From Chlorobium sp. (lineage in GTDB: Bacteria; Bacteroidota; Chlorobiia; Chlorobiales; Chlorobiaceae): a stretch of 63,350 nucleotides of DNA. Of the stretch, positions 25,257 through 34,682 are shown piece by piece. Both the position numbers and the translations under genes were made by a program. The stretch lies in the NCBI GenBank assembly GCA_013203905.1, contig JABMPC010000048.1, forward strand, positions 1-63,350. Direction: 5' to 3'. Position 1 is the stretch's first letter; every line of letters starts with the position of its first letter. A model generated the notes under the pieces. The model did not search any database. It saw nothing but the letters and a program-made list of their open reading frames with translations, and had not been told where the DNA came from.

Positions 25257-26480
25257 ATGACGGATAAAAAAATATTACCGGTAACCGACGATGTTACATG
25301 GATAGGGGTTCTTGACCCGGGCCTCATCACCTTCGACATTGTCATGGAGACCAAATACGGCACCACATATAATTCATATTTCATCAATGCAGAGAAAAAA
25401 ACCATTGTTGAAACCACAAAGGAGAAGTTCTGGCCAGAGTATCTTGCTAAAATAAAGCAGGTTACAGATCCCGCAGAGATAGAATACATTATTGTTGACC
25501 ACACAGAGCCCGACCATTCCGGCAATATCGCAAATCTGTTGGCCGTTGCTCCGAACGCCACGGTAGTAGGGAGCGGAAACGCTCTAAAATTTCTCCGCGA
25601 TCAGACCGGTCACGATTTCCCATCGCTTGCAGTCAAAACGGGCGACAGTCTTGATTTGGGCAACAAGACGCTTCATTTCATCAATGCGCCAAATCTCCAC
25701 TGGCCCGACACCATTTATACCTGGCTGGAAGAGGACAGAGTCCTCTTTACCTGTGATTCATTCGGCTCGCATTTCTGCAATGAAAAAATGTATGACGACC
25801 AGGTAGGCGACTTTGACGACGCATTCACCTATTATTTTGACGCAATCCTTCGCCCGTTCAGCAAATACATGATACAGGCGATTGAGAAAATACGCCCTCT
25901 GGATATTTCAGTTATATGCCCCGGCCACGGCCCGATTCTCAGGACAGACTGGAAAAAATATGTTGATCTGTCACTTCGCTATTCACAGAGCGCCATTGCC
26001 CTTCCCAATGAAAAAAACATTCTGATAGCCTATGTTTCGGCCTATGAGAATACTGCTATCCTGGCAGAGAAAATAGGTGAGGGGCTTCGCCGGTCATGCG
26101 ATTTCACCGTAGACATATGCGATGTCGAGCACATGCACTTCTCCAAAATGGAGGAAAAGATCGCACATGCCTCAGGAATTATTCTCGGTTCCCCAACCAT
26201 CAACCAGAACATTCTACCGCAGATATACCAGATATTTTCAGCCATCAACCCGATCCGCGACAAAGGAAAACTCGGAGCGGCATTTGGTTCATACGGCTGG
26301 AGCGGTGAGGCAACCAAAATGATAGAGACCAACTTCACCATGCTCAAGCTCAAGGTATTTGACCAGAACATGAAGGTCAAATTCAAACCGCATGAAGCTG
26401 ATTTTGAAGCCTGTCATGAGTTCGGCAAGGCATATGCGGAACGAATGATAGAGATGTATCAGTTGAGCTGCAATCTGTAG
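25257..26480 (+). CDS. fprA: A-type flavoprotein (flavodiiron protein, FprA-like)
   Basis: A cytoplasmic oxygen and/or NO reductase of 407 aa. The metallo-beta-lactamase-like N-terminal domain has the diiron ligands in [11 protein letters not shown] (H-x-E-x-DH), a conserved His region [11 protein letters not shown] and the Asp in [11 protein letters not shown] further His lies in ICPGHGP. The C-terminal flavodoxin domain ([19 protein letters not shown] onward) binds FMN. The frame is open upstream to 25149 inside the polB 3' end; homology starts at 25257. It is consistent with oxygen defence in a strict anaerobe. The O2 versus NO preference cannot be read from the sequence. Confidence 0.93.
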   Translation: MTDKKILPVTDDVTWIGVLDPGLITFDIVMETKYGTTYNSYFINAEKKTIVETTKEKFWPEYLAKIKQVTDPAEIEYIIVDHTEPDHSGNIANLLAVAPNATVVGSGNALKFLRDQTGHDFPSLAVKTGDSLDLGNKTLHFINAPNLHWPDTIYTWLEEDRVLFTCDSFGSHFCNEKMYDDQVGDFDDAFTYYFDAILRPFSKYMIQAIEKIRPLDISVICPGHGPILRTDWKKYVDLSLRYSQSAIALPNEKNILIAYVSAYENTAILAEKIGEGLRRSCDFTVDICDVEHMHFSKMEEKIAHASGIILGSPTINQNILPQIYQIFSAINPIRDKGKLGAAFGSYGWSGEATKMIETNFTMLKLKVFDQNMKVKFKPHEADFEACHEFGKAYAERMIEMYQLSCNL

Positions 26481-26512
26481 TCATCTCTGCTGCAAATACC
26501 ACTTTCCCCTTC

Positions 26513-26550
26513 AACAATACAAGGGCAGGCAATCCTGCCCTTGTATTGTT
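26513..26550. terminator. Bidirectional terminator between fprA and dciA
   Basis: A perfect 17-bp inverted repeat (arms 26513-26529 and 26534-26550, core AAGGGCAGG/CCTGCCCTT) with a 4-nt loop. It sits between two convergent genes and overlaps the dciA stop codon by two bases. Confidence 0.85.
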
Positions 26551-26854
26551 AACGGAAAATGATGTCACGAACAAGTGGCTTTTCCGGAGGGCACTCAAGT
26601 GCACGATTGAGTTTTTCAAGGATGGAAGACTTCCGGTAGTTGAGCTCCATTCTCCATGTGGAGCTCCGGACACGGACAACGATGGTTCCTTCTGAAAACC
26701 GCTCTATAGTGGTGACGGCAGCAACAGCCTCACCAACAACCGTGTTCCATATATCCAAAGCGTTGAACTGCGCAAAAGCTTCATGAAGACCGAGAGTCCG
26801 GTACATATCGCCAGCAATGGAAGAAAATTTTTTTGGGCTTCTCGTTCGCGACAT
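26549..26854 (-). CDS. dciA: DUF721 protein, DciA-like helicase loader candidate
   Basis: A 101-aa DUF721/DciA family protein: MSRTRSPKKFSSIAGDMYRTLGL, then the KH-like core ALDIWNTVVGEAVAAVTTIERF, GTIVVRVRSSTWRMELNY. DciA is the ancestral loader of the replicative helicase DnaB in bacteria lacking DnaC/DnaI. It lies 2 nt after recF, at the end of dnaA-dnaN-recF-dciA, a placement that fits a role in initiation. The ATG at 26854 is chosen because upstream codons overlap recF and are not conserved. I see no dnaC/dnaI in the window. Confidence 0.82.
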   Translation of the reverse strand: MSRTRSPKKFSSIAGDMYRTLGLHEAFAQFNALDIWNTVVGEAVAAVTTIERFSEGTIVVRVRSSTWRMELNYRKSSILEKLNRALECPPEKPLVRDIIFR

Positions 26855-26856
26855 AC

Positions 26857-27972
26857 CTATACTTCTGAATTCAGGGTTGAGGAGGTGCTCTGAAGATGGT
26901 GGAGAGCACAACCCGGACGCTCTGTCATATCTGCTGAAGATATCAATGTCTGACCGCATCCCTCAAGCATATCAAGAACAGCTGTGGTCCGTTTCCTGTC
27001 CAGCTCGCTGAATATGTCATCGAGAAGGCAGATAGGGGTTTCACCAATTGTTTCATTGAAGTACCTGAACAGGGCGAGCTTCAGACTGATGAGAAATGTT
27101 CTCTGCTGCCCCTGTGAGCTGTATCGCTTACACTCCCGTCCATCCGAAAGAAAGACCAGTTCATCGCGATGCGGGCCTGACAGTGTCTGTCCCCTCAGAA
27201 TTTCCTGTCGTTCATTCTCCTGGAAACGCTGAAGAAAACGCTCTCGAAGCTCGCTTTCCGGAACAGGTTCCTGCAATCTTCCTATGGCTGAGCGATACTC
27301 AATTGAGGGGGTTTCTCCGCCTGAAAGATCCCTGTGAAGCGACTCGACGAAAGGGAGGAAATCAGCAAGAAAACGGACTCTTCCCGCTGTTACCGATGCT
27401 GCTGCGGAAGCGAGATTTTCACTCCAGAGCTGCAGCATGGAGCGGTCTGTCCCCGGGCTTTGCGAAAGCTGCTGAAGCAGTGCGTTTCTCTGCTGCAGCA
27501 GCCGTCTATAGATGAGAAGATTGTCCATATATCTTCTGTCTGACTGACAGACGGCATTGTCGATAAATCGACGCCTTTCACCTGGAGGACCGCTGACAAT
27601 GACAATTTCAGGGGGAGCAAAGGAAATGCAGGGTATAGAGCCTATATGCAGGGAAAATGGCTTCAGCTCATTACCATCAATCTGAAGCTTCTTTCCACTC
27701 TCTTTTGAATACGAGATACGAACAGCCGTCTCTCTGCCGGACGAGGATTCAAACATGGCTGTAAGAAGAAAAAATCCAGCTGAAAACGAGAGGCATTCAG
27801 CGTCAGTGGCACTGACAAAACCTTTTGTCAGCGCACAGTAGTGTACCCCCTCAAGTATTGAAGTTTTTCCGGATCCATTGTGGCCATAAATCAGATTGAT
27901 TCCCTCTTCAGGCTGAAAGCAGAATGCGCGGTGGTTCCGGAAATTCTCAAACTGTATGCTCCGTAGCCTCAC
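26857..27972 (-). CDS. recF: DNA replication and repair protein RecF
   Basis: A 371-aa SMC-like ATPase that helps load RecA at gaps. The N-terminal MRLRSIQFENFRNH is typical. Walker A is GHNGSGKTS at about 30-38, the family signature LSGPHRDELVF is present, and Walker B is ICLLDDIFSELD. The start is GTG at 27972. It follows dnaN, with an imperfect hairpin in the 68-bp gap, and precedes dciA. Confidence 0.95.
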   Translation of the reverse strand: MRLRSIQFENFRNHRAFCFQPEEGINLIYGHNGSGKTSILEGVHYCALTKGFVSATDAECLSFSAGFFLLTAMFESSSGRETAVRISYSKESGKKLQIDGNELKPFSLHIGSIPCISFAPPEIVIVSGPPGERRRFIDNAVCQSDRRYMDNLLIYRRLLQQRNALLQQLSQSPGTDRSMLQLWSENLASAAASVTAGRVRFLADFLPFVESLHRDLSGGETPSIEYRSAIGRLQEPVPESELRERFLQRFQENERQEILRGQTLSGPHRDELVFLSDGRECKRYSSQGQQRTFLISLKLALFRYFNETIGETPICLLDDIFSELDRKRTTAVLDMLEGCGQTLISSADMTERPGCALHHLQSTSSTLNSEV

Positions 27973-27990
27973 ATAAACCTCTCATGAAAT

Positions 27991-28026
27991 CCTCACACTA
28001 GGCAATACTGATTGCCGGGCGTGAGG
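27991..28026 (-). terminator. Imperfect hairpin between dnaN and recF
   Basis: CCTCAC (27991-27996) pairs with GTGAGG (28021-28026), and an inner stem GGCAAT/ATTGCC (28001-28006 with 28011-28016) encloses a 4-nt loop. There is no T run on the minus strand, so an attenuator or mRNA-stability element is as likely as a terminator. Confidence 0.4.
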
Positions 28027-28040
28027 ATGGTTGCGTATGC

Positions 28041-29177
28041 TCAGTTGTTGATACGAACCGGCATGACAAGTATGATGAGCTTGTCGCTCTTCTCTTCGGT
28101 ATGGGGGCGGAAAATGACGGCCGTGGTCGGACTTTTCAATTCTATACTGACCTCGTTTTCATTAAGGTGTGCAAGGGCAGCTTCAAGAAAACGGGAATTG
28201 AATCCAATAGAAATATCTTCACCAGTATAATTGCAGGCAAGTTCCTCAACAGCCGACTCTCCCTCATTGGTGTTTTCAGCCATAATTTTAAGCACCTGAC
28301 CTTCAATCTGTACCTTGACATCACCAATACTTGAAAACCGTCCAACCCTTCGGATAGAATCATAAATGACGGCACGACTGATGATGAGCTGCTTGTCGTG
28401 TTCAACAGGAATGACCGCCTCGTAATTAGGATAGGGTTCAATAATGAGTGCTGCATCAAGGACGATACTTCCACAATTGAACCGGACAAATTTCCTCTCA
28501 CTCTCAATACTCATGCTCACCGTTTCAGTCTGGGCAAGTTTCTGCAGAATGGACAGCACTCTGGAAGGAACAACAACCTTGAGTTTCTCCGGCATTGAGA
28601 GAGATGAATTTTTCCTGCATCGCACCAACCTATGACCATCGGTAGCTATAGCTGTGAGAATATCACCCTCGAGTTCAAAGAGAACGCCCATCATTGCTGG
28701 TCGCATACCATCAACACTGCATGCAAAGGTTGTTTTCTGGATGATGTCGAGCATTTCTCCAGTTTCCATCTCAAGAGAGATGTCATAATTTTTTTCCTGC
28801 TTTTCGGGTTTCGCCTGAAAAAGGCAGGGCATTGTATAACGACCTTTGTCGGTTGTGATATTGACTGTTCCATGCTCACTGACTTCCTGGCGTTCAATTG
28901 AGAAGGTCACGGAAGTGTCGTACATACTCCTGAGAAACTCCTGAAGAGCACGGGCACGAATGCCGATATTACCGCTATCTGAAGTTTCGGTTTCGCTGCG
29001 GGCAGTAATGGAGACTTCGCCGTCAGTGGCAAAAAAAGTCAATGCACCGGGTTCGATTGAAAGATGGATGTTCTCGAAACGCTGATCAATTGATTTTGCC
29101 GGTATGGCCTGGGCTACTTTACCGACTGCATCCTGCAGCTGCCTGATAGAGGAGGTCAATTTCATCTGGTCCAACAT
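28041..29177 (-). CDS. dnaN: DNA polymerase III sliding clamp (beta subunit)
   Basis: A 378-aa beta clamp with three similar domains that encircles DNA and tethers polymerases. Family segments include ITARSETETSDSGNIGIRARAL, ATDGHRLVRC, and the C-terminal TAVIFRPHTEEKSDKLIILVMPVRIN. ATGs at 29177 and 29165 are both possible; no strong ribosome binding site decides. It lies 273 bp downstream of dnaA with its own candidate promoter at 29282-29310. Confidence 0.97.
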   Translation of the reverse strand: MLDQMKLTSSIRQLQDAVGKVAQAIPAKSIDQRFENIHLSIEPGALTFFATDGEVSITARSETETSDSGNIGIRARALQEFLRSMYDTSVTFSIERQEVSEHGTVNITTDKGRYTMPCLFQAKPEKQEKNYDISLEMETGEMLDIIQKTTFACSVDGMRPAMMGVLFELEGDILTAIATDGHRLVRCRKNSSLSMPEKLKVVVPSRVLSILQKLAQTETVSMSIESERKFVRFNCGSIVLDAALIIEPYPNYEAVIPVEHDKQLIISRAVIYDSIRRVGRFSSIGDVKVQIEGQVLKIMAENTNEGESAVEELACNYTGEDISIGFNSRFLEAALAHLNENEVSIELKSPTTAVIFRPHTEEKSDKLIILVMPVRINN

Positions 29178-29281
29178 TTACAGTTTTATGATTTTAAAAA
29201 TAAGAGTTGTTGTTGCTGTAGAGAGTGTGGAAATCTTGACAATACAGCTTAGTTCTTTTGTAAGATGTTATTTTGTTATTA

Positions 29282-29310
29282 AATACAGTATTTCTTTATT
29301 GCCTTTTCAA
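29282..29310 (-). promoter_or_regulatory. Candidate dnaN promoter
   Basis: On the minus strand TTGAAA (29310-29305), a 17-nt spacer and TGTATT (29287-29282). The spacing is good and the -10 fair. It lies about 105 nt before the dnaN start. Confidence 0.4.
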
Positions 29311-29384
29311 TGTGCACAACCTGTTGGTAATAGTGGGTTGGGTTTGTGGGAAGTTTGTTGACTGTTGTTCTCTTCCTTCAGTGA

Positions 29385-29443
29385 TGTGGACAACTTCCAG
29401 TCTATCAAGATAGGATCAACACCCTATCAACACTTTCTCCACA
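29385..29443. repeat. DnaA-box and short-repeat cluster downstream of dnaA
   Basis: TTGTCCACA lies on the minus strand at 29393-29385. It is followed by the inverted repeat CTATC-AA-GATAG (29402-29413), two direct copies of ATCAACAC at an 11-bp period (29415-29422 and 29426-29433), and TTCTCCACA (29435-29443), a DnaA box with one mismatch. The cluster ends 7 bp before the dnaA stop codon. It may be a second part of a bipartite origin or a DnaA-titration site. Confidence 0.5.
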
Positions 29444-29450
29444 GAGCAGT

Positions 29451-30914
29451 TTACATTGAAACGAGCTCAATTCTCCTTCTTATTTCATTGATTCGTCCCT
29501 TATCCTCTCCCTCTGCTTCAATGCGTTTAGCGATGGTGTTGACTGCATGAATAACAGTAGAGTGGTCTCGGCCTCCGAAATGGAGTCCTATGGTTTTCAG
29601 GGATGATTCTGTCAGTTGTTTGGCAAGATACATAGCAATCTGACGGCCGGTTGCGATTTCCTTTTTCTTTGATTTGCCTTTCAGATCGTTGGAGGTAATG
29701 GCATAAAATTCACAGATGACCTTTTCAATGGTATCCAGATTCAGCTGTTTTGCGGTGTGCCGGATAATATCTTTCAGGGTCAGTTTGGTGAACGGGAGAT
29801 CAATGTCGCGATTGTCGAGCGACTGGGCGGCAAGCAGTTTGACAATGCAGCCTTCAAGTTCTCTGACATTGTCTGTAATGTTATTGGCTATAAATTCAAT
29901 CACATTTTCATCAAGATCAACCCCGCTCTGCTGCAGCTTACTGAGAATGATTGCCTTGCGGGTTTCATAGTCGGGAGGCTGTATGTCGGCTGAAAGTCCC
30001 CAGTTGAAACGCGAGATCAGCCGGTCTTCAATGCCTTTGATGTTCTTGATAGGGCGGTCGGCAGAAAGAATGATCTGTTTGTTTGACTGATGCAGGGTGT
30101 TGAAAATATGGAATATCTCTTCCTGCGTTTTCTCCTTTCCTGAAAAGAACTGGATATCGTCTATAATAAGCACATCGATGGTGCGGTAGAAGGAGGAGAA
30201 TTCCTGAATTTTCCCGTTCTGTATGGCATTGACAAAATCGATTGCAAATTTTTCGCTTGATACATAGAGCACCTTTGCTCCCTCTCGTTCCTGCCGGACT
30301 GTATTGCCAATTGCCTGCATCATATGTGTTTTGCCCAGCCCTACGCCGCCATAAATGACCAGTGGGTTGAAAGCATTCGCACCCGGATTCATTGCCACGG
30401 ACTTTGCAGCGGCAAAAGCAAGTGAGTTGCAGTCACCGCGAATCAGCGTGTCAAAGGTATATTTTGAGTTCAGCTGAGTTTCAAAGCGTTCAATATCCCT
30501 CTCAAAACTTTCGGATATTTTTTTATCCGACTCTCCCGGAGCCTTTTTGTCAGGCTTGTTGTTCTGAAGCGGGAGCTGAATGGTGACGGGTTCGGTCTGG
30601 GATTTGTCCATCACTATGGAATACATCAGCCTGGCCTCGGGACCGATAATTTTCTTGAGTGCCGTGTTCAGGAATTGCGAGTAGTGCTCTTCTATCCACT
30701 CATAAAAAAAAGTGCTTGGCACCTCTATTGTCAGTTCCTCTCCCGAAAGCCCCAGTGGTCTGATGGGAGAAAACCATGTCTGGAATGCAAGGGGATTGAT
30801 GTGTTCCCGAATGGCCTCAAGGCATGACTTCCAGACATGCTGCTCAGTCGCACCATCTGCCCGGGACTTCTCCCTCTGTTGCGCCTGAACCTTTATATTG
30901 TCAGCGTAAAGCAT
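29451..30914 (-). CDS. dnaA: Chromosomal replication initiator DnaA
   Basis: A 487-aa AAA+ initiator. Domain I ([33 protein letters not shown]) is followed by a charged linker ([21 protein letters not shown]). The ATPase has Walker [17 protein letters not shown] and Walker [20 protein letters not shown]. Domain IV has the DNA-binding signature [15 protein letters not shown]. Start ATG at 30914. It is transcribed away from the AT-rich region with DnaA boxes and heads dnaA-dnaN-recF-dciA. Confidence 0.98.
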   Translation of the reverse strand: MLYADNIKVQAQQREKSRADGATEQHVWKSCLEAIREHINPLAFQTWFSPIRPLGLSGEELTIEVPSTFFYEWIEEHYSQFLNTALKKIIGPEARLMYSIVMDKSQTEPVTIQLPLQNNKPDKKAPGESDKKISESFERDIERFETQLNSKYTFDTLIRGDCNSLAFAAAKSVAMNPGANAFNPLVIYGGVGLGKTHMMQAIGNTVRQEREGAKVLYVSSEKFAIDFVNAIQNGKIQEFSSFYRTIDVLIIDDIQFFSGKEKTQEEIFHIFNTLHQSNKQIILSADRPIKNIKGIEDRLISRFNWGLSADIQPPDYETRKAIILSKLQQSGVDLDENVIEFIANNITDNVRELEGCIVKLLAAQSLDNRDIDLPFTKLTLKDIIRHTAKQLNLDTIEKVICEFYAITSNDLKGKSKKKEIATGRQIAMYLAKQLTESSLKTIGLHFGGRDHSTVIHAVNTIAKRIEAEGEDKGRINEIRRRIELVSM

Positions 30915-31181
30915 AGAAAATCAGTGATTAAACGAAGCCTGAAAAGCCTCGCAGGGGAAAACTGTCAACATATAATCAGCTTCAAGGTACTCTTTTGAAG
31001 GCATATAAAATAATCGGGAGACGATGAAAATCATGCGATTCCCTACAACCAAGCGGCTCGTTTACTAACGATTTAAGTCGTTTTTTTATATGATATTATA
31101 AGGAATCAGTGAAAAGTTGTCCACATCTATTGAAAATTCTTTACTTAAGTGGTGCGAAGGGTTTCGGCGGGTCGAGTTTTT

Positions 31182-31201
31182 TTATCCACATCTTATCCAC
31201 A
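31182..31201 (+). promoter_or_regulatory. Tandem consensus DnaA boxes
   Basis: Two perfect TTATCCACA boxes in direct orientation separated by 2 bp. A third, TTGTCCACA, lies 56 bp to the left at 31117-31125 in the same orientation. Confidence 0.85.
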
Positions 31202-31244
31202 TTTATTGATGGCGTGCTCGTCAGGAATTAATGAGGAGGTGTTG

Positions 31245-31275
31245 TTTGTTTATCTCCGATGATTATGGTAATTTG
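31245..31275 (+). promoter_or_regulatory. Candidate promoter of rpmH
   Basis: TTTG (31245-31248), 20 nt, then TAATTTG (31269-31275); as sigma-70 this reads TTGTTT, 17 nt, TAATTT. It lies about 50 nt before the rpmH start and has the same geometry as the tRNA-Thr and bchU promoters. Confidence 0.45.
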
Positions 31276-31326
31276 CATGCCCTTTAATTTTGAATTTTTA
31301 TACAATCTGGTGAGGAGTCATTTACG

Positions 31327-31488
31327 ATGAAAAGAACCTTTCAGCCCAGCAATAGAAAGCGGCGGAACAAGCATGGATTCCGGCTGAGAATGTCGACCAA
31401 AAATGGTCGCAGGATAATTAACGCCCGCAGGGCAAAAGGACGCCATTCGCTTTCCGTCAGCAGCGACATGGGTACTGCCGGCAGATAA
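31327..31488 (+). CDS. rpmH: 50S ribosomal protein L34
   Basis: A 53-aa ribosomal protein, [19 protein letters not shown] at the start, then [19 protein letters not shown], the L34 signature throughout, with a short C-terminal tail ([11 protein letters not shown]). GGTGAGGAG lies upstream of the ATG at 31327. It is the first gene right of oriC, in the classical order rpmH-rnpA-yidD-yidC. Confidence 0.97.
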   Translation: MKRTFQPSNRKRRNKHGFRLRMSTKNGRRIINARRAKGRHSLSVSSDMGTAGR

Positions 31489-31510
31489 CCTGACCGGCTT
31501 TCGGTAACCA

Positions 31511-31990
31511 TTGCGGTGCCGATGCAACAAACAAACGCTCTTTCCGGTTTTGTCAGACAGGCATCCCTACAGGCTTCCACGCCATGAGATAGTGAGGAAA
31601 AAGAAGCTGATATCGCTTCTTTTTACGGGAGGGAAGAGCCTGAAGGGCAATTTCCTCCGACTGGTCTACCTTTCTCATGACGCTGACCGGGGCGGATTTT
31701 CCTCCCCGCCTTCAGTCATGTTTGCTGTCAGTAAAAAAACGCTGCCCGCTGCCTTCATGCGCAACCGGGTTAAGCGGCTGATGCGTGAAGCCTATCGCCT
31801 TGAGAGGCCGATGTTCCTTCGCCGTCTTGAAGAGAGCGGTGAGAGAGAGGACGGGAAAGCTCTTTCCATTGTGTTTCTTTACACGCGCAGGGGGCCTCAT
31901 ATTCCCCCGCTCTCGGATTTCAGGCGGGAGATGAATTCAGCCCTCCGGCAGATGTCGCTGAAGGCAGGAGGTGGCAGGGAGAGCGTGTGA
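31511..31990 (+). CDS. rnpA: Ribonuclease P protein component
   Basis: A 159-aa basic protein that binds the RNase P RNA and helps it cleave tRNA leaders. LPRHEIVRKKKLISLLFTGG is the N-terminal helix region. VMFAVSKKTLPAAFMRNRVKRLMREAYR is the family signature (written here across 30821-like helices: AFMRNRVKRLMREAYR carries the RNR motif). The start is probably TTG at 31511; no in-frame ATG precedes the conserved part. It is slightly long for the family because of an acidic loop (RLEESGEREDGK). Confidence 0.92.
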   Translation: MRCRCNKQTLFPVLSDRHPYRLPRHEIVRKKKLISLLFTGGKSLKGNFLRLVYLSHDADRGGFSSPPSVMFAVSKKTLPAAFMRNRVKRLMREAYRLERPMFLRRLEESGEREDGKALSIVFLYTRRGPHIPPLSDFRREMNSALRQMSLKAGGGRESV

Positions 31991-32046
31991 ACCAGGTTTG
32001 ACAAAGAGGTCTGAGGGGTGAGAAGATGATTGCAGGAGAGTAGAGA

Positions 32047-32313
32047 ATGGATTTCAGGAATGGTTTGGCCGCGCTACCCATAGCGCTCATAAAATTTTAC
32101 CGGGCCTATATTTCGCCCCTGCTTGGCCCTTCCTGCAGATTTTACCCTACCTGTTCAGCCTATGCCATTGAGGCATTTGAGAGGCATAATTTTTTCAAGG
32201 CGTCCTGGCTCAGTGTCTGGCGCATTCTTCGATGCAATCCCTTTTCCAGGGGCGGGTTCGATCCGGTTCCTCCGGTGGGCGGCGGTCGGAACACCAACAA
32301 ACAGCAGCAGTAA
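32047..32313 (+). CDS. yidD: Membrane protein insertion efficiency factor YidD
   Basis: An 88-aa peripheral membrane protein of the UPF0161 family. [20 protein letters not shown], then [15 protein letters not shown] and [18 protein letters not shown] are diagnostic, including the three conserved Cys. It assists YidC-dependent insertion. The gene lies 2 nt before the yidC start, between rnpA and yidC as in most bacteria. Confidence 0.96.
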   Translation: MDFRNGLAALPIALIKFYRAYISPLLGPSCRFYPTCSAYAIEAFERHNFFKASWLSVWRILRCNPFSRGGFDPVPPVGGGRNTNKQQQ

Positions 32314-32315
32314 CA

Positions 32316-34067
32316 ATGGATAGAAATTCGGTAACGGGCCTCGCGCTTATCGCCCTGATCATGATAGTCTGGCTTCAGTTCATGTCGCCGGAAAAAAAAC
32401 CAATGCTTCGCGAGAGTCCCAGAACAGAGGCATCCGGAGATAAGGATGCGAGGGCTACGGCTGTGGCTGCGGCTATGCCTGTTTCCGCTTCCGATGCATA
32501 CGGTGCATTTGCTTCAGCTGCTAACGGGAAGGCCCGTCAGATGGTTGTGGAAAACGACCTGTTCCGTGCAACCATCTCTTCAAAAGGAGCGACCCTGACC
32601 TCGCTGGTCCTGAAGAAGCATCTTGATGGCACTCTCAAACCGGTTCAGCTTGTCAGTAACCGGACCGATGGGGCTCTCTCGCTGCTCTTCCTGACCAGAG
32701 AGGGGAGAAAAATTGACACCCGCGATCTCTATTTCACCGGGGGTTCCGTTGATACACTCAAAACCATCACGGGGAAAGAGAACTACAGGGTCCGATACCG
32801 CCTGAATGTTTCAAAAAACCGGAATATTCTGATAACCTACAGCTTTACGGGCGACAGTTATCGGGTTGGGTATGATGTGAAGCTGAACGGATTTTCCAGC
32901 GCCCTTGCGGGCAATGAGTATCAGCTGCAGTGGGACGGAGGCCTTGGCTATACGGAGAAGAACCGTGAAGATGAGGCACATAATGCTCTTTCTGGTGCCT
33001 ATCTTGGCGGCAGTCTCGTGAAGCTGGATGCAGCTAAAGACAATCAGCTGTACCGCGAAGAGCAGTCGGGCGAGGCGAAATGGGTGGCTGTGCGCAATAA
33101 ATATTTTGTAGCAGCGCTGATTCCTTCCGGGCCTACAGGTGGGTTTTTTCTGGACGGCAGTAAAAAAGCAGGCAACGAATTTGAGAATTACCTTGCAGCG
33201 CTGAAAATGGAGGTTCCGGTATCAGCTGCTACGCTTGACGACAGTTTCAGCCTCTATATGGGGCCTCTTGACTATGATACAGTGAGAGCTCAGAAGGCCG
33301 ATCTGGAAAAGATTATGGATTTTGGCTGGGACTGGCTGACACGGCCGTTTGCCGAGTACATCATTCTTCCTGTTTTCAGCTGGATGAACAAGTTCATACA
33401 CAACTACGGGCTGATCATTATCATTTTTGCCTTCCTTATCAAACTGGTGACCTATCCTCTGTCGCTTGCTTCGACCAAGTCGATGAAAAAAATGGCGGCG
33501 CTGCAGCCAATGCTCAAGGAGCTGCAGGACAAGTACAAGGACAATCCTGCAAAGCTGCAGAGCGAGTTGGGACGGATTTACAAGGAGGCCGGCGTCAATC
33601 CTCTTGGGGGGTGTCTCCCCGTGGTGCTTCAGATGCCGCTGCTCTTTGCCATGTTTTATGTGTTCCGCTCCTCAATCGAGCTCCGTCAGCATGGATTTCT
33701 CTGGGCGCATGATCTTTCTGTTCCGGACTCCATCCTGAATCTCGGCTTCACCATTCCGATGTATGGTGACCACATTGCTCTCATGCCTATCCTGATGGCC
33801 GGGACGGTGTTCGTGCAACAGAAGATTACCCCGACGGCACAGACCAATGATCAGATGAAGATCATGCTCTACATGTTCCCTGCCATGATGCTGCTGTTTT
33901 TCAACAACATGCCCTCAGGTCTGGGTCTTTATTATCTGATGTTCAATGTGTTCAGCGTTGCTCAGCAGCTCTACATCAATTCGACCACGACGGAAGCCGA
34001 CATGCCGAATGTGTCGATTGCACCGCCTGCGCGGCAGAAGAAGAAAAAAGCCGGCAGCGGAAAGTAG
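32316..34067 (+). CDS. yidC: Membrane protein insertase YidC
   Basis: A 583-aa insertase of the Gram-negative type. An N-terminal TM ([18 protein letters not shown]) is followed by a large periplasmic domain (residues ~50-340). The conserved C-terminal five-TM core starts near [20 protein letters not shown] and includes [20 protein letters not shown] and [19 protein letters not shown]. The tail [12 protein letters not shown] is basic. ATG 32316 is 2 nt after the yidD stop; the open frame upstream lies in yidD. Confidence 0.97.
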   Translation: MDRNSVTGLALIALIMIVWLQFMSPEKKPMLRESPRTEASGDKDARATAVAAAMPVSASDAYGAFASAANGKARQMVVENDLFRATISSKGATLTSLVLKKHLDGTLKPVQLVSNRTDGALSLLFLTREGRKIDTRDLYFTGGSVDTLKTITGKENYRVRYRLNVSKNRNILITYSFTGDSYRVGYDVKLNGFSSALAGNEYQLQWDGGLGYTEKNREDEAHNALSGAYLGGSLVKLDAAKDNQLYREEQSGEAKWVAVRNKYFVAALIPSGPTGGFFLDGSKKAGNEFENYLAALKMEVPVSAATLDDSFSLYMGPLDYDTVRAQKADLEKIMDFGWDWLTRPFAEYIILPVFSWMNKFIHNYGLIIIIFAFLIKLVTYPLSLASTKSMKKMAALQPMLKELQDKYKDNPAKLQSELGRIYKEAGVNPLGGCLPVVLQMPLLFAMFYVFRSSIELRQHGFLWAHDLSVPDSILNLGFTIPMYGDHIALMPILMAGTVFVQQKITPTAQTNDQMKIMLYMFPAMMLLFFNNMPSGLGLYYLMFNVFSVAQQLYINSTTTEADMPNVSIAPPARQKKKKAGSGK

Positions 34068-34082
34068 CGGGGAGTACCGGCA

Positions 34083-34682
34083 ATGCTTATTGAGCAGGTG
34101 GACGCAGGGCTCTTTGCTTTCCTGAACCAGCAGCTGGTGCATCCGGTTGCTGATGATCTCTTTGTGTTCCTGACAACGGCGAACCTTTCGCGGCATATTT
34201 TTGTGCTTGCTGCACTTTTCATGCTTGTGCGTGGAGGCAGGCGCGGAGTGTATGCTCTTCTGCTTGCTCTTCTGGCGGTCGGTCTTGCCGATGTTACCGC
34301 TTCGGGCATTCTCAAACCCCTTGTTGGCCGTATTCGCCCCTGCTTCGCCCTTGAGCATGTCCGCCTGCTCATTGACCAGTCCCGCTCTTTTTCCTTTGCC
34401 TCATCCCATGCGGCAAACACCGCCGCTGTTGCCACGACGGTCTGGGTTTTCTTTCACAGCGGCTCTCTCCAGGATCGGCTTTTTACGGCTACAATGATAT
34501 GCTACGCCCTTCTGGTAGGGTATTCAAGAATTTATGTTGGAGTCCACTATCCAGGCGATGTTGCAGTTGGAATGGCCATTGGCATTTTGAGCGCCCTCAT
34601 TGTCTATCTGCTTTTTTCCTGGACGATTAAAAATATAGCCGGGCTTCAACTGCTCCGGAAAAAAGGGGGATATGATGGCTGA
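34083..34682 (+). CDS. PAP2 family membrane phosphatase
   Basis: A 199-aa membrane phosphatase with about five TMs. The three phosphatase motifs are KPLVGRIRP, FASSHAANTAA (SSH in place of the textbook SGH, a common variant) and SRIYVGVHYPGD. Candidate substrates are undecaprenyl or phosphatidylglycerol phosphates; the exact one cannot be read. Its 3' end overlaps the next gene by 11 bp. The placement after yidC suggests envelope function only weakly. Confidence 0.85.
   Translation: MLIEQVDAGLFAFLNQQLVHPVADDLFVFLTTANLSRHIFVLAALFMLVRGGRRGVYALLLALLAVGLADVTASGILKPLVGRIRPCFALEHVRLLIDQSRSFSFASSHAANTAAVATTVWVFFHSGSLQDRLFTATMICYALLVGYSRIYVGVHYPGDVAVGMAIGILSALIVYLLFSWTIKNIAGLQLLRKKGGYDG

Larger units (their letters stand above)
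30915..31326. other. Probable replication origin (oriC), dnaA-rpmH intergenic
   Basis: A 412-bp gene-free region between divergent dnaA and rpmH. It contains three DnaA boxes: TTGTCCACA at 31117-31125, and a head-to-tail pair TTATCCACA at 31182-31190 and 31193-31201. An AT-only run at 31081-31101 (T run then ATATGATATTATAA) next to the first box is a good unwinding candidate. TTGACA at the dnaA side (minus strand, 30968-30963) may belong to the dnaA promoter. Genes point away on both sides. Confidence 0.8.

Noticed and set aside
29236-29264. TTGACA, 17 nt, TGTAAG on the + strand in the dnaN-dnaA gap
   Set aside because: Good promoter spacing, but it points into the 3' end of dnaA with no + strand gene behind it. 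It could drive an antisense RNA, but nothing else supports that.
34083-34682. SSH instead of SGH in PAP2 motif 2 as evidence of inactivity
   Set aside because: The His is kept and the SSH form is, to my knowledge, common in active members of the family; the other two motifs are intact.
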